A DNA stretch of 60,956 nt from NCBI GenBank assembly GCA_030266525.1, contig JAJDIC010000002.1:1-60956 (forward strand). Reading direction: 5' to 3'. The notes under the pieces are model-generated. The model searched no databases. It saw only the letters and a program-made list of their open reading frames with translations, and was not told the DNA's origin. Source of the DNA: Desulfovibrio sp. OttesenSCG-928-G15. Lineage in GTDB: Bacteria; Desulfobacterota; Desulfovibrionia; Desulfovibrionales; Desulfovibrionaceae. The position numbers and the translations under genes are program-made. Positions 39,967 to 48,567 of the stretch are shown piece after piece. Every line of letters starts with the position of its first letter. Position 1 is the first letter of the stretch.

Positions 39967-41463
39967 ATGTCAACACTGTGGTTCGGTTTTCCTCTTCCGC
40001 TTCGCGGCCTTTTGTCTGCGCTTCTGCTTTGCATGGCGTTGCCTCTTGCCGCGTGTTCAAATCGTATCGGCCATGCCGAACTGACCTCCGACCTGCACCA
40101 GGGCCAGCTTGCCCGGCTGGTGCAGGAAGCGGAAAAAAAATACACCCCCGGTAAAGATTTCCAGCAATCACTAACCCTTGCCCGCCTTTACCAGCTACAG
40201 GGAGAATGGGCGCGCTCCATCCATATTTTCAACGATGCGGCCGATATTCTGGACGAATATGAGCACCGGGCTACCCACAGTGTGCGCGACATAAGCGCCC
40301 AGATCGGCACATTTACCCTTTCACGCGGGGCAAAAGGCTATTTTGGCGCAGGCTATGAACGCTCACTCCTCCATACATTCAACGGCATGAACTACCTCAT
40401 GCTCGGCAACATCCAGGGCGCCGCAGTGGAGATGCGCAAAATGGAGTTCCGGCAGGAACGCTGGCTGGCCGAGTCAAAAGCGATTGTGGAAAATATGCCC
40501 CGCGCGGCAAAGCAAGCCCGGATAAGCCCGGAAGACCTGCCGCCCAGCTATTCCATGCGCTCCCTGCTGGCTTCGGAAGCTGGCAGGCGTCTGATGTCCA
40601 CCTACCAGGACGCTTTTTCCTACACCTTGAGTTCCATTATCTGTTCCAAGGCAGGCGATACGCAATACGCCAAGGTCAGCGCCAAACGGGCCACTGCGCT
40701 TGCCCCTTCCGCCGCCGACTTGTTGCATGAGACACACGCAGCAAAGGGCAAGACCAGCCGGAAAAAGGGCGCAGGCAAAGGCAAGGCAGCCAAAACCAAA
40801 GCCGCAAACGCCCGGAAGAACCTGAAAACGGACGACTCAGCTCAAAGCCCCCCCCCCTCCCGGTCCGGCAAGCAGGATGTTGTGTTCATTGTGACAACCG
40901 GGCTTGCGCCCTCCATGTATATTGAAAGGGTGCGCACGCGCTTTCCGGTTATCGGGTATTTTGTGCTGGACATGCCCTCGTTTCACCCGCCCATGTTCAG
41001 AACGGCCCCTCCGCAAATATTTACTGAGGCCGGCGATCTTATCGCCCCCCAGGCCCTGCTGTTTACAGACGCCCTGGCCTTTCGCTCGCTGTGGGACAAT
41101 TTGCGCTATGAAACGGCGGCAGCGTATATCAGAGCCGGGCTCAAGGCAGCTGCGGCTTCCGGGGCTTATGCGGCGGCCTATTCCAGCGAAGAATTGCGCC
41201 CTTACAGCGGTCTGGTCGCCCTGGCCACCACGGTGATAACCGACTTTGGCACAGCCTGGATGGACGATGGCGTACGCAACTGGGACACGCTTCCCTGTAA
41301 CGGTTTTCTGGCAAGAACCACCCTTGCCCCGGGAGAAACTCTTACCTTGACTATTGACGACATGATGAGTGAAATACCCATGCCTGCGGAAGGAAACACC
41401 GTGTTTGTGTGGGTATCCTACGTCACCCCCAATCAACTGAAGGTACACTATGTTACGATGTAA
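39967..41463 (+). CDS. COG3014-family lipoprotein
   Basis: 498 residues with a lipoprotein signal and lipobox LAAC at residue 30. The N-terminal half is helical and repeat-like (LARLYQLQGEWARSIHIFND). A strongly basic Lys/Ala stretch lies at about 258-286. The C-terminal half is a beta-rich domain (VVFIVTTGLAPSMYIERV; LPCNGFLARTTLAPGETLTL). It belongs to the COG3014 family, of unknown function, commonly found beside ycfL and lpoB as it is here. The next gene starts 14 bases before its stop. Confidence 0.8.
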   Translation: MSTLWFGFPLPLRGLLSALLLCMALPLAACSNRIGHAELTSDLHQGQLARLVQEAEKKYTPGKDFQQSLTLARLYQLQGEWARSIHIFNDAADILDEYEHRATHSVRDISAQIGTFTLSRGAKGYFGAGYERSLLHTFNGMNYLMLGNIQGAAVEMRKMEFRQERWLAESKAIVENMPRAAKQARISPEDLPPSYSMRSLLASEAGRRLMSTYQDAFSYTLSSIICSKAGDTQYAKVSAKRATALAPSAADLLHETHAAKGKTSRKKGAGKGKAAKTKAANARKNLKTDDSAQSPPPSRSGKQDVVFIVTTGLAPSMYIERVRTRFPVIGYFVLDMPSFHPPMFRTAPPQIFTEAGDLIAPQALLFTDALAFRSLWDNLRYETAAAYIRAGLKAAAASGAYAAAYSSEELRPYSGLVALATTVITDFGTAWMDDGVRNWDTLPCNGFLARTTLAPGETLTLTIDDMMSEIPMPAEGNTVFVWVSYVTPNQLKVHYVTM

Positions 41464-41818
41464 TGTGTTTCGTGTATTCGGTATTCTGGCCCTTACTCTC
41501 TCGGCTGTGCTGTTTTCCGCATGCGGCAACAAGCACGTCAGCTATCTGGACAATGACGACGTGGAAGTCTTGTCCACAGAAATGGAAGAAGACGGCGATT
41601 TCCTTATTGCCCGCATTACGTTTCAAATTGACAGCGGCCCGCACAGGCAGCACTCCGCCTATCGCATTGAATGGTGGGATGATGACGAGCGGGTGATTGA
41701 AACAACCCCCTGGAAAGCGCTGACCATGCGCGGAGAGCTGATTGAAAAAGTGACCGTGCGCTCCACCGTTCCCGGCGCGACATTCTTCAAAGTATTTATT
41801 TCCAACGATTCGAGGTAG
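41450..41818 (+). CDS. ycfL: YcfL-family lipoprotein
   Basis: 122 residues, lipobox FSAC at residue 25, then one beta-sandwich domain (DFLIARITFQIDSG, YRIEWWDDDERVIETTPWK, KVTVRSTVPGATFFKVFI). This matches DUF1425/YcfL, which sits next to lpoB in E. coli too. AAGG six bases before ATG; the gene overlaps the COG3014 gene by 14 bp and lpoB starts two bases after its stop, so translation is coupled through the trio. Confidence 0.8.
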   Translation: MLRCNVFRVFGILALTLSAVLFSACGNKHVSYLDNDDVEVLSTEMEEDGDFLIARITFQIDSGPHRQHSAYRIEWWDDDERVIETTPWKALTMRGELIEKVTVRSTVPGATFFKVFISNDSR

Positions 41819-41820
41819 CC

Positions 41821-42474
41821 ATGACCAATCAGAACGCCGCCCCCAGCCGCCTTTTTATCAATACACCGCTGCCCCTGGCCCTTTGTTTGGCCCTTGCCCT
41901 TGTGTGCCTTATGTCCAGCGCCTGTTCCGGCCCCAGAGTTGGCAGGGTTATAGGCGACGGCGATGTGCAATACGACGACCCCACCGCCGTTGAAACCGTT
42001 ACCCAGCAATATGGTTCTACGGATCTGCAATCAACGGCGGAATACATGACCCAGCAATTGCTGGCCGACCCGCTGATCAGCAACGCCCGGAAAAAACCGC
42101 GCCTTCGCCTCCGCGAAGTGATCAATTACACGGATGAACATATCGACAGCAAAGGCATTACTGACAAAATCCGGGTCAAGCTGATGCGCTCAAAAACCGT
42201 GCGCTTCCTGGCCGACCCCGGCAACCTGGACCAAGTGTATGAAGAGCGGGAATTCAACAAGGAGCATACGAAGAAAAGCAGCAATGACAAATTGCTGGAC
42301 GCCGACTATATTGTCACCGGCGCAGTGCGCTCTATACGCAAACGCACGGAAGACATGGGAGACGTGTATTACCAGATAACCATGGAGCTGGTTAACCCGC
42401 ACAGCGGCGAAGTGGTATGGGCGGATGAAACCGAAATTCGCAAAACCACGGAAGATCCGAGCATAGGCTGGTAG
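41821..42474 (+). CDS. lpoB: Penicillin-binding protein activator LpoB
   Basis: 217-residue outer-membrane lipoprotein (lipobox SSAC at residue 35) that in E. coli reaches through the periplasm to activate PBP1B. The mature domain shows LQSTAEYMTQQLLADPLI, PRLRLREVINYTDEHIDSK, LLDADYIVTGAVRSI and ELVNPHSGEVVWADETEIR, typical of the TolB-N-like LpoB fold. GAGG five bases before ATG. Last gene of the trio; a hairpin lies about 130 bp downstream. Confidence 0.88.
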   Translation: MTNQNAAPSRLFINTPLPLALCLALALVCLMSSACSGPRVGRVIGDGDVQYDDPTAVETVTQQYGSTDLQSTAEYMTQQLLADPLISNARKKPRLRLREVINYTDEHIDSKGITDKIRVKLMRSKTVRFLADPGNLDQVYEEREFNKEHTKKSSNDKLLDADYIVTGAVRSIRKRTEDMGDVYYQITMELVNPHSGEVVWADETEIRKTTEDPSIGW

Positions 42475-42605
42475 CCGCCGCCAATCGGCAGCCGGGCGTC
42501 CTGAACCGGACAACAAGCGCGCTGTCAACGCAGCCCGCCACATGATGACCATAAGCGAGACAACCGCCCTTTTCGGGAATTGCCTTGCTGCAAGAGCGAA
42601 AATAA

Positions 42606-42668
42606 CCGGGGCGCCCAGCCTGCGCCAGCAGGAAGGCGCCCCCGGCAATTCCCCTTGCGGAAATTTTT
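42606..42668 (+). terminator. Hairpin and T-run upstream of pyk
   Basis: CCGGGGCGCC (42606-42615) pairs with GGCGCCCCCGG (42635-42645, one bulged base). A second weak stem (AATTCC / GGAAATT) leads into TTTTT at 42664-42668. Probably ends the lpoB transcript. Confidence 0.45.
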
Positions 42669-42770
42669 GACGCGGGCTATTGTATTTTCTTAACAAACGA
42701 TTCCGATATCACTGTACCCACATGCGTAACGCATACATTTTTATAACTTTTACTCCTTGTGGACTCTACC

Positions 42771-44183
42771 ATGAAAAAAACCAAAATCGTCGCTACCCTT
42801 GGCCCGGCCTGCAGCACACCGGAAAAACTGTCACAACTCATAGACGCCGGGGCCAGAATATTTCGCCTCAACTTCTCCCACAGTGATGCTTCCGGCTTTG
42901 TAGACATTATCAACACCATTCGGGAGCTGGAGCGCAAACACGGCTTTCCGCTGACTATCCTGCAAGACCTTGCCGGTCCAAAAATCCGTATCGGCACCCT
43001 GGATGTAAAAAGCCTGTCCTTCAAAAAAGGCGACACCGCCTTCCTTGGACCGCAAAAACCGGCCGATTGCGACTTGCCTTACATCCCCTTTGACAAGCAT
43101 GAAATTCTGGACGGTCTGGAAAAAGATGACCGCCTTGTTCTGGCGGACGGCACCTTGCAGTTTATAGTGCAGGAGGCTGTTCCCGGAGGCTTCATCATAG
43201 CCGCGGACAACAGCGGCATAGTCACTTCCCGCAAGGGCCTTGCCCTTCCCGGCAAGCACATCAAATTCCCGGCTCTGACCGAAAAGGATAAAAAAGACCT
43301 GAAAGACGGCTTGCGCCTCGGCGTAGACGCAGTGGCCCTTTCCTTTGTGCAGACCCCGGAAGATATTATTGAAGCCCGCACCATCATCAAGGGCGAAGGC
43401 CGCAACATTCCCATTTGCGCGAAGCTTGAGCGGCAGAACGCGGTGGACCGTCTTGAGGAAATTCTTGCGGTGACAGATATCGTCATGGTCGCACGGGGCG
43501 ATCTTGGCATTGAGTGCCCCCTGCCCCAGCTACCTACCATGCAAAAACGCATTATAGCTGCCTGCAACAAGGCAGACAAGCCGGTCATCGTCGCCACCCA
43601 GATGCTCCTTTCCATGGTCAACAATCCCGTGCCCACCCGCGCGGAAACCACGGACGTTGCCAACGCCGTTCTGGACGGGGCCGACTGCGTCATGCTTTCC
43701 GAAGAAACGGCCATGGGCAATTACCCGGTTGAAACCGTCGCCTTCATGTCGCGCATTGCAGAAGAAGCGGAAAAGCACATGATGGAGCTTTCCCACCGCC
43801 AAATCCTGGATATTGACGCCGAGCAGACGCCGGACTTTTTGTCTTACGCGGCCTGCCTTCTGGCAGACAAAACCCAGGCCGTCGCGCTTATTGCCCACAG
43901 CATGAGCGGCGGCGCGGGCAGAAGCCTTTCTTCCCAGCGTCCGAACCTGCCCGTCTATGTGCTTACGCCTGACCATACCGTGCTCAGGCATCTGAACTTC
44001 TCCTGGGGGGTAACCCCCTGCCTTGCAGAAGAAAATATGCCGGGGCACCTTGAGCGGGCGGAATTTTTTGTCGATTCCAGCCCCCTGTTCAAACCGGGCG
44101 ACAGTGTGGTAATTACCGCCGGTCAGCCCAGATACGGCGAAGCCCCCAAGGGCACCAACATGGTAAAAATATATACAAAATAA
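42771..44183 (+). CDS. pyk: Pyruvate kinase
   Basis: Last step of glycolysis, phosphoenolpyruvate plus ADP to pyruvate plus ATP. 470 residues: TKIVATLGPACSTPEKL, FRLNFSHSD, DLAGPKIRIG, the catalytic segment ICAKLERQNAVDRLEEI, MVARGDLGIE, and the substrate-loop CVMLSEETAMGNYPVE. There is no C-terminal PEP-utiliser domain. The start is not certain: ATG 42771 has no strong ribosome-binding site, and GTG 42759 would add four residues. The HD-GYP gene follows 10 bp later. Confidence 0.95.
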   Translation: MKKTKIVATLGPACSTPEKLSQLIDAGARIFRLNFSHSDASGFVDIINTIRELERKHGFPLTILQDLAGPKIRIGTLDVKSLSFKKGDTAFLGPQKPADCDLPYIPFDKHEILDGLEKDDRLVLADGTLQFIVQEAVPGGFIIAADNSGIVTSRKGLALPGKHIKFPALTEKDKKDLKDGLRLGVDAVALSFVQTPEDIIEARTIIKGEGRNIPICAKLERQNAVDRLEEILAVTDIVMVARGDLGIECPLPQLPTMQKRIIAACNKADKPVIVATQMLLSMVNNPVPTRAETTDVANAVLDGADCVMLSEETAMGNYPVETVAFMSRIAEEAEKHMMELSHRQILDIDAEQTPDFLSYAACLLADKTQAVALIAHSMSGGAGRSLSSQRPNLPVYVLTPDHTVLRHLNFSWGVTPCLAEENMPGHLERAEFFVDSSPLFKPGDSVVITAGQPRYGEAPKGTNMVKIYTK

Positions 44184-44193
44184 TTGTGTACCC

Positions 44194-45198
44194 ATGGCCA
44201 AACCAGCAGTACCGGACAATATTTCTGAAGAGTATTATCAGATCAGCCAGGCGATACTTGAGAGTTTTCCCAAGTATCGCCTGCCGCTGAACCTGTTCAA
44301 GCTCGACGAAAAAAGCGCCGCTCTTTTCCCCTACTATACCAAGGACTCTCGCCTTACCAACGAAAAAATTGAAGAAGTGCATGAACTGTGTTCCGAAGGC
44401 AACCTTTTTGTCGCACGCTCGGATCACCCCGTGTACTCCAAGCATATTGCCAAACAGCTTGACCTTATCCTCATAGACAAGAACCTCAAGGAAGCGGAAA
44501 TCGCCGATATTTGCATCCATGCCATGGAGCTTCGGCTTGGGGAATTTTTTGAACAGCCTGTCAGGCTGGTGTTTGACATATTGCACGCCGACATTCTTGT
44601 GCTTACCGAATACCTGTGGCTGGACATGCACCGCATAGGGCTTTTCACCCGCCGGCTGCATACAGGCGAGCACAGCCTTGCAAAACATTCCATCAATACA
44701 ATGATTACAGGCCTGTGGCTGTATGTGAATGAAAAAGGAAGCGAGCTGAGCCGGAAAGACTTTGACCATGCCGCCGCCGCCCTTTTGCTGCATGATATCG
44801 GCATGACCAAGGTACCCGCTTTTATTCTTTCCAAAACCACCCCGCTCAAGCCGGAAGAAAAGGAAAAAATTCCGCTGCACCCCTTTGTAGGGCTGAAAGT
44901 CATGCAAAAGCTGGAGCAAACCCATGATTTGATGAACCAGGCCGTCATGGAGCACCATGAGCGGCTGGACGGTTCCGGCTATCCGCAGAAACTGAGGGAT
45001 ATCAATCCCTTTTCCCGCCTTACCGCCGTGGCGGATGCCTTTTCAGCCATGATCCAGACACGCCCCTATGCGGAAGCCAAACCCGCCCTCGCGGCGGCAA
45101 AGGAACTTGCCGATCAGAAATCCCGTTTTGATTTTCACCTTTCCAGCAAGCTGCTGGCCGCTCTCGTTTCCAACACCTTTGGCAAAGTCCAGCAATAA
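44194..45198 (+). CDS. HD-GYP domain protein (putative cyclic-di-GMP phosphodiesterase)
   Basis: 334 residues. The C-terminal half is a complete HD-GYP domain: HD at H200-D201 (LLHDIGMTKVP), then H254 in EHHERLDGSGYP with the GYP triplet at 262-264, and FSRLTAVADAFSAM. The family hydrolyses cyclic-di-GMP. The N-terminal ~130 residues match no domain I recognise. It starts 10 bp after pyk and runs with it and the next two genes. Confidence 0.88.
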   Translation: MAKPAVPDNISEEYYQISQAILESFPKYRLPLNLFKLDEKSAALFPYYTKDSRLTNEKIEEVHELCSEGNLFVARSDHPVYSKHIAKQLDLILIDKNLKEAEIADICIHAMELRLGEFFEQPVRLVFDILHADILVLTEYLWLDMHRIGLFTRRLHTGEHSLAKHSINTMITGLWLYVNEKGSELSRKDFDHAAAALLLHDIGMTKVPAFILSKTTPLKPEEKEKIPLHPFVGLKVMQKLEQTHDLMNQAVMEHHERLDGSGYPQKLRDINPFSRLTAVADAFSAMIQTRPYAEAKPALAAAKELADQKSRFDFHLSSKLLAALVSNTFGKVQQ

Positions 45199-45217
45199 CC
45201 CTCTGGCCCGGTAGCCC

Positions 45218-46021
45218 ATGGAACAGTACGCAGGCACATCATCTGATGTTCGCGGTATCCCATGCCGCAAAGGCATTGCCTTTGTGCTGGCCTGCGTCAT
45301 GTTGCTGCTTGCGGATTCTGTAGCGTTTTCCTTTACCCAGCCAGCGCCGAAGCGCCTTGTGCTCTTTGCGCCTGAACCCGTTGTTACGCAAGGAGAAGTG
45401 CTGGTAAACCTGGATATCACCGTTGACAACGAAGAGGGCCTCGCCAACATGCTTCGCGACGGCGCGGTTCTGGCGCTCGGCATTACCCTTTCCATTGAGC
45501 GCGTTCGCTCCTGGTGGGCGAACGCAGAAGCCGCCCAAAAAGAATACCTTTCCGTAATCCGCCACGACCCCCTGACGAGAGATTTCAGCCTGGAGCTGCC
45601 AACGCCTTCGGGAAACAAGGAACTGCGCGACAAAAGTCTTACCAGGCTCTTGAGCGCAAGCTGGCGGCAGCTCAGCCTGCCCCTGGTTTCCCTTGCTGTC
45701 CTGCAAGCTGAAGAACCGGCCGAGAGCTATGAAATTCTGGTTACCGCCACCCTGCACCACACGGAGGTTCCCCCCTGGCTGGAAAAAAGCATGCTGTTCT
45801 GGTCTTCGGAAGTGGTTCCCCCGCAAACGCGCACCGCAACCCTTGTTCCCCCCGCGTCTTCGTCCACAACGCGCAGCGACACCGGCCTGCAAAGGCAGCC
45901 GCGTGGCGTGAATGCCCTTTGGGCCTGTTTTGCGTCTGATTTTTACGGCACACTCTGTACGCCGGTCAAAGCGGCGATTTCCTCCTTTTTCCGCTTCGCC
46001 GGTTTTGCTCCAACGCCATGA
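45218..46021 (+). CDS. DUF4390 protein with long C-terminal extension
   Basis: 267 residues. A membrane/signal segment (about 18-37) is followed by a beta domain: VLFAPEPVVTQGEVLVNLDI, LRDGAVLALGITLSIERVR, YLSVIRHDPLTRDFSLELP, SWRQLSLPLVSLAVL, VPPWLEKSMLFWSSEVVPP. This is DUF4390, which in many proteobacteria is encoded directly before an NtrY-like kinase, as here (four-base ATGA overlap). The family normally ends near residue 200; the last ~65 residues are low-complexity and unlike it. A frameshift near 45820 is a possible explanation. Confidence 0.75.
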   Translation: MEQYAGTSSDVRGIPCRKGIAFVLACVMLLLADSVAFSFTQPAPKRLVLFAPEPVVTQGEVLVNLDITVDNEEGLANMLRDGAVLALGITLSIERVRSWWANAEAAQKEYLSVIRHDPLTRDFSLELPTPSGNKELRDKSLTRLLSASWRQLSLPLVSLAVLQAEEPAESYEILVTATLHHTEVPPWLEKSMLFWSSEVVPPQTRTATLVPPASSSTTRSDTGLQRQPRGVNALWACFASDFYGTLCTPVKAAISSFFRFAGFAPTP

Positions 46022-48273
46022 GCCAGACCCCGCCCCCCTCTTCGCAAAACGACCCTGCCCAGGGCTCCCCGGACCCTGCCCTTCCCCCCATGCCTACTCC
46101 TGCGGAGCAACGCCAGCGTGAGCGTATCCGCAGGCGGCGCGAGTTGATGTTTGCCGCTGCGGCCTTTATGCTGGTACTCATCCTGACCACCGTGCAGTTA
46201 AACCAGTTCCGCGCCGGCGACGCCATGTTTGTGGTCATGTTCAACTTGAACTTTGTTCTGCTGCTGGGCATTTTGCTGGTTGTACTGCGCAACGGCTATA
46301 AACTGCTGGTGGAACGGAAGCGAAAAGTTCTCGGCGCCCGCCTTCGCACCCGACTGGTCCTGTTTTTCGTGCTGTTTGCGCTATTCCCCTGCCTGCTCAT
46401 GCTGGTGGTTACCACCAAATATGTACAGCTTTCCATAGATTTCTGGTTCAAGGATCAGATTGAAACATCCATGGAAACCGCCCAGGATCTGACCAGCATC
46501 ATGTTTGAAAAAACCGGTCAGGCGCTCATACGCCAATCGCAAAATATTCTGGATGAAGTGGACAAACGTAACCTACCCTTTGGCGGGCCGGATATGGATT
46601 CCCTGATAGAGCGCAAACGCCGCGAATACAGTTCCGCGCTAATCGGCCTGTATGCGGACGGGGAGCAGCGCAACTGGCACGGGGAAAACGGCACCCAACA
46701 AGCCTGGCTTCTGGCAAAGGACGCACTGAACTGGGAACAGGTAAACACCCAGGGCTTTGGCTATACGCTGGTTTCCGTGCCATTTGGCCAGGACTATATC
46801 GTTAGTGTGCTACCGGTAGCCAATGCAGCGAAAGGCTACATGGCCCAGGCCTTTTCACTGGGCGAAGGCTTCCACGCCGGTATTGACCGGATTGTCAAGG
46901 GTTCCAAGGAATACCGGAACCTGCGCAACATGAAAAAACCGCTCAAATTCACCCTGTACAGTAGTCTTGGCGTATTATCCGCCCTGATTATGCTTGCGGC
47001 GGTATGGTTCGGCTTCCGACTGGCCAGAGATCTTTCCGCCCCCATTTTCGCCCTGGCCTCCGGCACCCAGCGCATTGCCAAGGGCGACCTGAGCGTTCGC
47101 CTTGCTTCCAGCAGTCAGGATGAATTCGGCATGCTCATCCATTCCTTTAACAGAATGGCCGCAGACCTTGAACACAGCCGCCATGAAACCATGGGAGCCT
47201 ATTCCCTGCTGGAAGAACAGAACAGACAGACCGCAAGGTACAGCGAATACATTGAAACCGTGCTCAACAACATTGCCGCCGGGGTTGTTTCCTTTGACCC
47301 GGACGGCTACATCAACACCGTAAACCACGCGGCCTGCGACATTTTGGGGCTGGAAATAATCCAGTTGGTCGGCAGGCGCATTGAAGATATTTTGCCCGCC
47401 GCCCAAGGGATTACGGCTCGCCATGTGCGTGAGCGGTTCCAGAACAACCTGGAAAGCCGCACCCAACACAGCGTCAGCGTGCACATGCACGGCGAGGAAC
47501 GCAGGCTTCTGGTCAACGTGGTCGGCTTTGCCACGGGCGGCATATACCAGGGGGCGGTTGCCGTTTTTGAAGATGTTTCCGAGCTTGAGCGCATGCAGCG
47601 CATGGCTGCCTGGCGCGAGGTAGCCCGGCGCATCGCCCATGAAATCAAAAACCCGCTTACACCGATCAAGCTTTCCGCCCAACGGCTGGCCCGCAAGTTC
47701 GGCAGGCAGGTTGACGACCCTGTATTCACCCAGAGCACAGAACTTATCGTCAAACAGGTCGAGCATTTGCAGGCCATGGTGCAAGAGTTTTCCGCCTTTG
47801 CCAAACTGCCGGAAGTTACGCCTGTTCCGGGCGACCTTGCCCCCCTGCTTCAAGGCATTACCAACCTTTTTCGTAACAGCCACGTCAACATTCTCTGGAA
47901 TCTGGACCTTGCGGCAAACCTGCCCGAACTGCCCATGGATAGCGAAGCCCTGCACCGAGCCTTCATGAATCTCTTGTCCAATGCGGCGGAAGCCCTGGCC
48001 AACACAAACCGGCCGGACCCGACCGTGTGGATACAGGCAAGCCTGCACGCTAGTCTGAACCTGGTGCGCATTGATGTAGCCGACAACGGCCCGGGCCTGA
48101 CGGAAGAAGAACGCTCACGCCTGTTTGAGCCCTACTTCTCCCGCAAAAAAGGCGGCACAGGGCTTGGCCTGACCATTGTCCGCTCCATTGTCAGCGACCA
48201 CAGGGGCTACATACGCGCTTTTCCGCGTGAAGGCGGCGGCACGGTTATTTCCATGGAACTTCCCCTGTCCTGA
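46018..48273 (+). CDS. NtrY-like sensor histidine kinase
   Basis: 751 residues: two or three N-terminal membrane helices (about 44-62, 76-98, 118-138), a periplasmic part, another helix (about 320-342), HAMP (about 343-395), PAS (about 415-510), HisKA with phospho-acceptor H541 in RIAHEIKNPLTPIKLSAQ, and HATPase_c (DNGPGLTEEERSRLFEPYF; GGTGLGLTIVRSIV). This is the NtrY architecture. No NtrX-type regulator is adjacent, so the partner is elsewhere. It overlaps the DUF4390 gene by four bases. Confidence 0.9.
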   Translation: MSQTPPPSSQNDPAQGSPDPALPPMPTPAEQRQRERIRRRRELMFAAAAFMLVLILTTVQLNQFRAGDAMFVVMFNLNFVLLLGILLVVLRNGYKLLVERKRKVLGARLRTRLVLFFVLFALFPCLLMLVVTTKYVQLSIDFWFKDQIETSMETAQDLTSIMFEKTGQALIRQSQNILDEVDKRNLPFGGPDMDSLIERKRREYSSALIGLYADGEQRNWHGENGTQQAWLLAKDALNWEQVNTQGFGYTLVSVPFGQDYIVSVLPVANAAKGYMAQAFSLGEGFHAGIDRIVKGSKEYRNLRNMKKPLKFTLYSSLGVLSALIMLAAVWFGFRLARDLSAPIFALASGTQRIAKGDLSVRLASSSQDEFGMLIHSFNRMAADLEHSRHETMGAYSLLEEQNRQTARYSEYIETVLNNIAAGVVSFDPDGYINTVNHAACDILGLEIIQLVGRRIEDILPAAQGITARHVRERFQNNLESRTQHSVSVHMHGEERRLLVNVVGFATGGIYQGAVAVFEDVSELERMQRMAAWREVARRIAHEIKNPLTPIKLSAQRLARKFGRQVDDPVFTQSTELIVKQVEHLQAMVQEFSAFAKLPEVTPVPGDLAPLLQGITNLFRNSHVNILWNLDLAANLPELPMDSEALHRAFMNLLSNAAEALANTNRPDPTVWIQASLHASLNLVRIDVADNGPGLTEEERSRLFEPYFSRKKGGTGLGLTIVRSIVSDHRGYIRAFPREGGGTVISMELPLS

Positions 48274-48396
48274 CAGCCCTCTACGCTGGGGCTGTGTGCG
48301 CATTCTCTGGAGGGTCGAAAGTTTTACCCCTCCCGCTCTTGAGAAAGGAACAGTAACAACGTATATATTTCCTTTGTGCGCCTTTCACCGTCACCA

Positions 48397-48415
48397 GCAT
48401 TTCACCGTGAAATGC
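48397..48415. promoter_or_regulatory. 19-bp perfect palindrome upstream of the DUF1538 gene
   Basis: GCATTTCAC-C-GTGAAATGC at 48397-48415, about 150 bp before the DUF1538 start codon, with a further half-site GAAATGC at 48491-48497. Symmetry and position suggest a dimeric repressor or activator site. The whole gap 48274-48567 holds no gene; a short stem ACAGCCC/GGGCTGT (48273-48294) follows the kinase stop. Confidence 0.4.
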
Positions 48416-48567
48416 CCTCTTGTAAGCGCCTACGCGCTCTCGAGCATTGCAAACGTGCTCTGCAAGGATTTGTACCCAGCTCCTTGCCGCGAAATGCTGT
48501 TTGGCTGGCTTTGCTCGCCATTAAGCCTGCATTGCAAAGAGAAAACGCTCTATAACAGGAACTCACC

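Noticed and set aside
39967..42474. Lipoprotein trio as a secretion or capsule system
   Set aside because: The LpoB and YcfL signatures identify it as the known lpoB neighbourhood.
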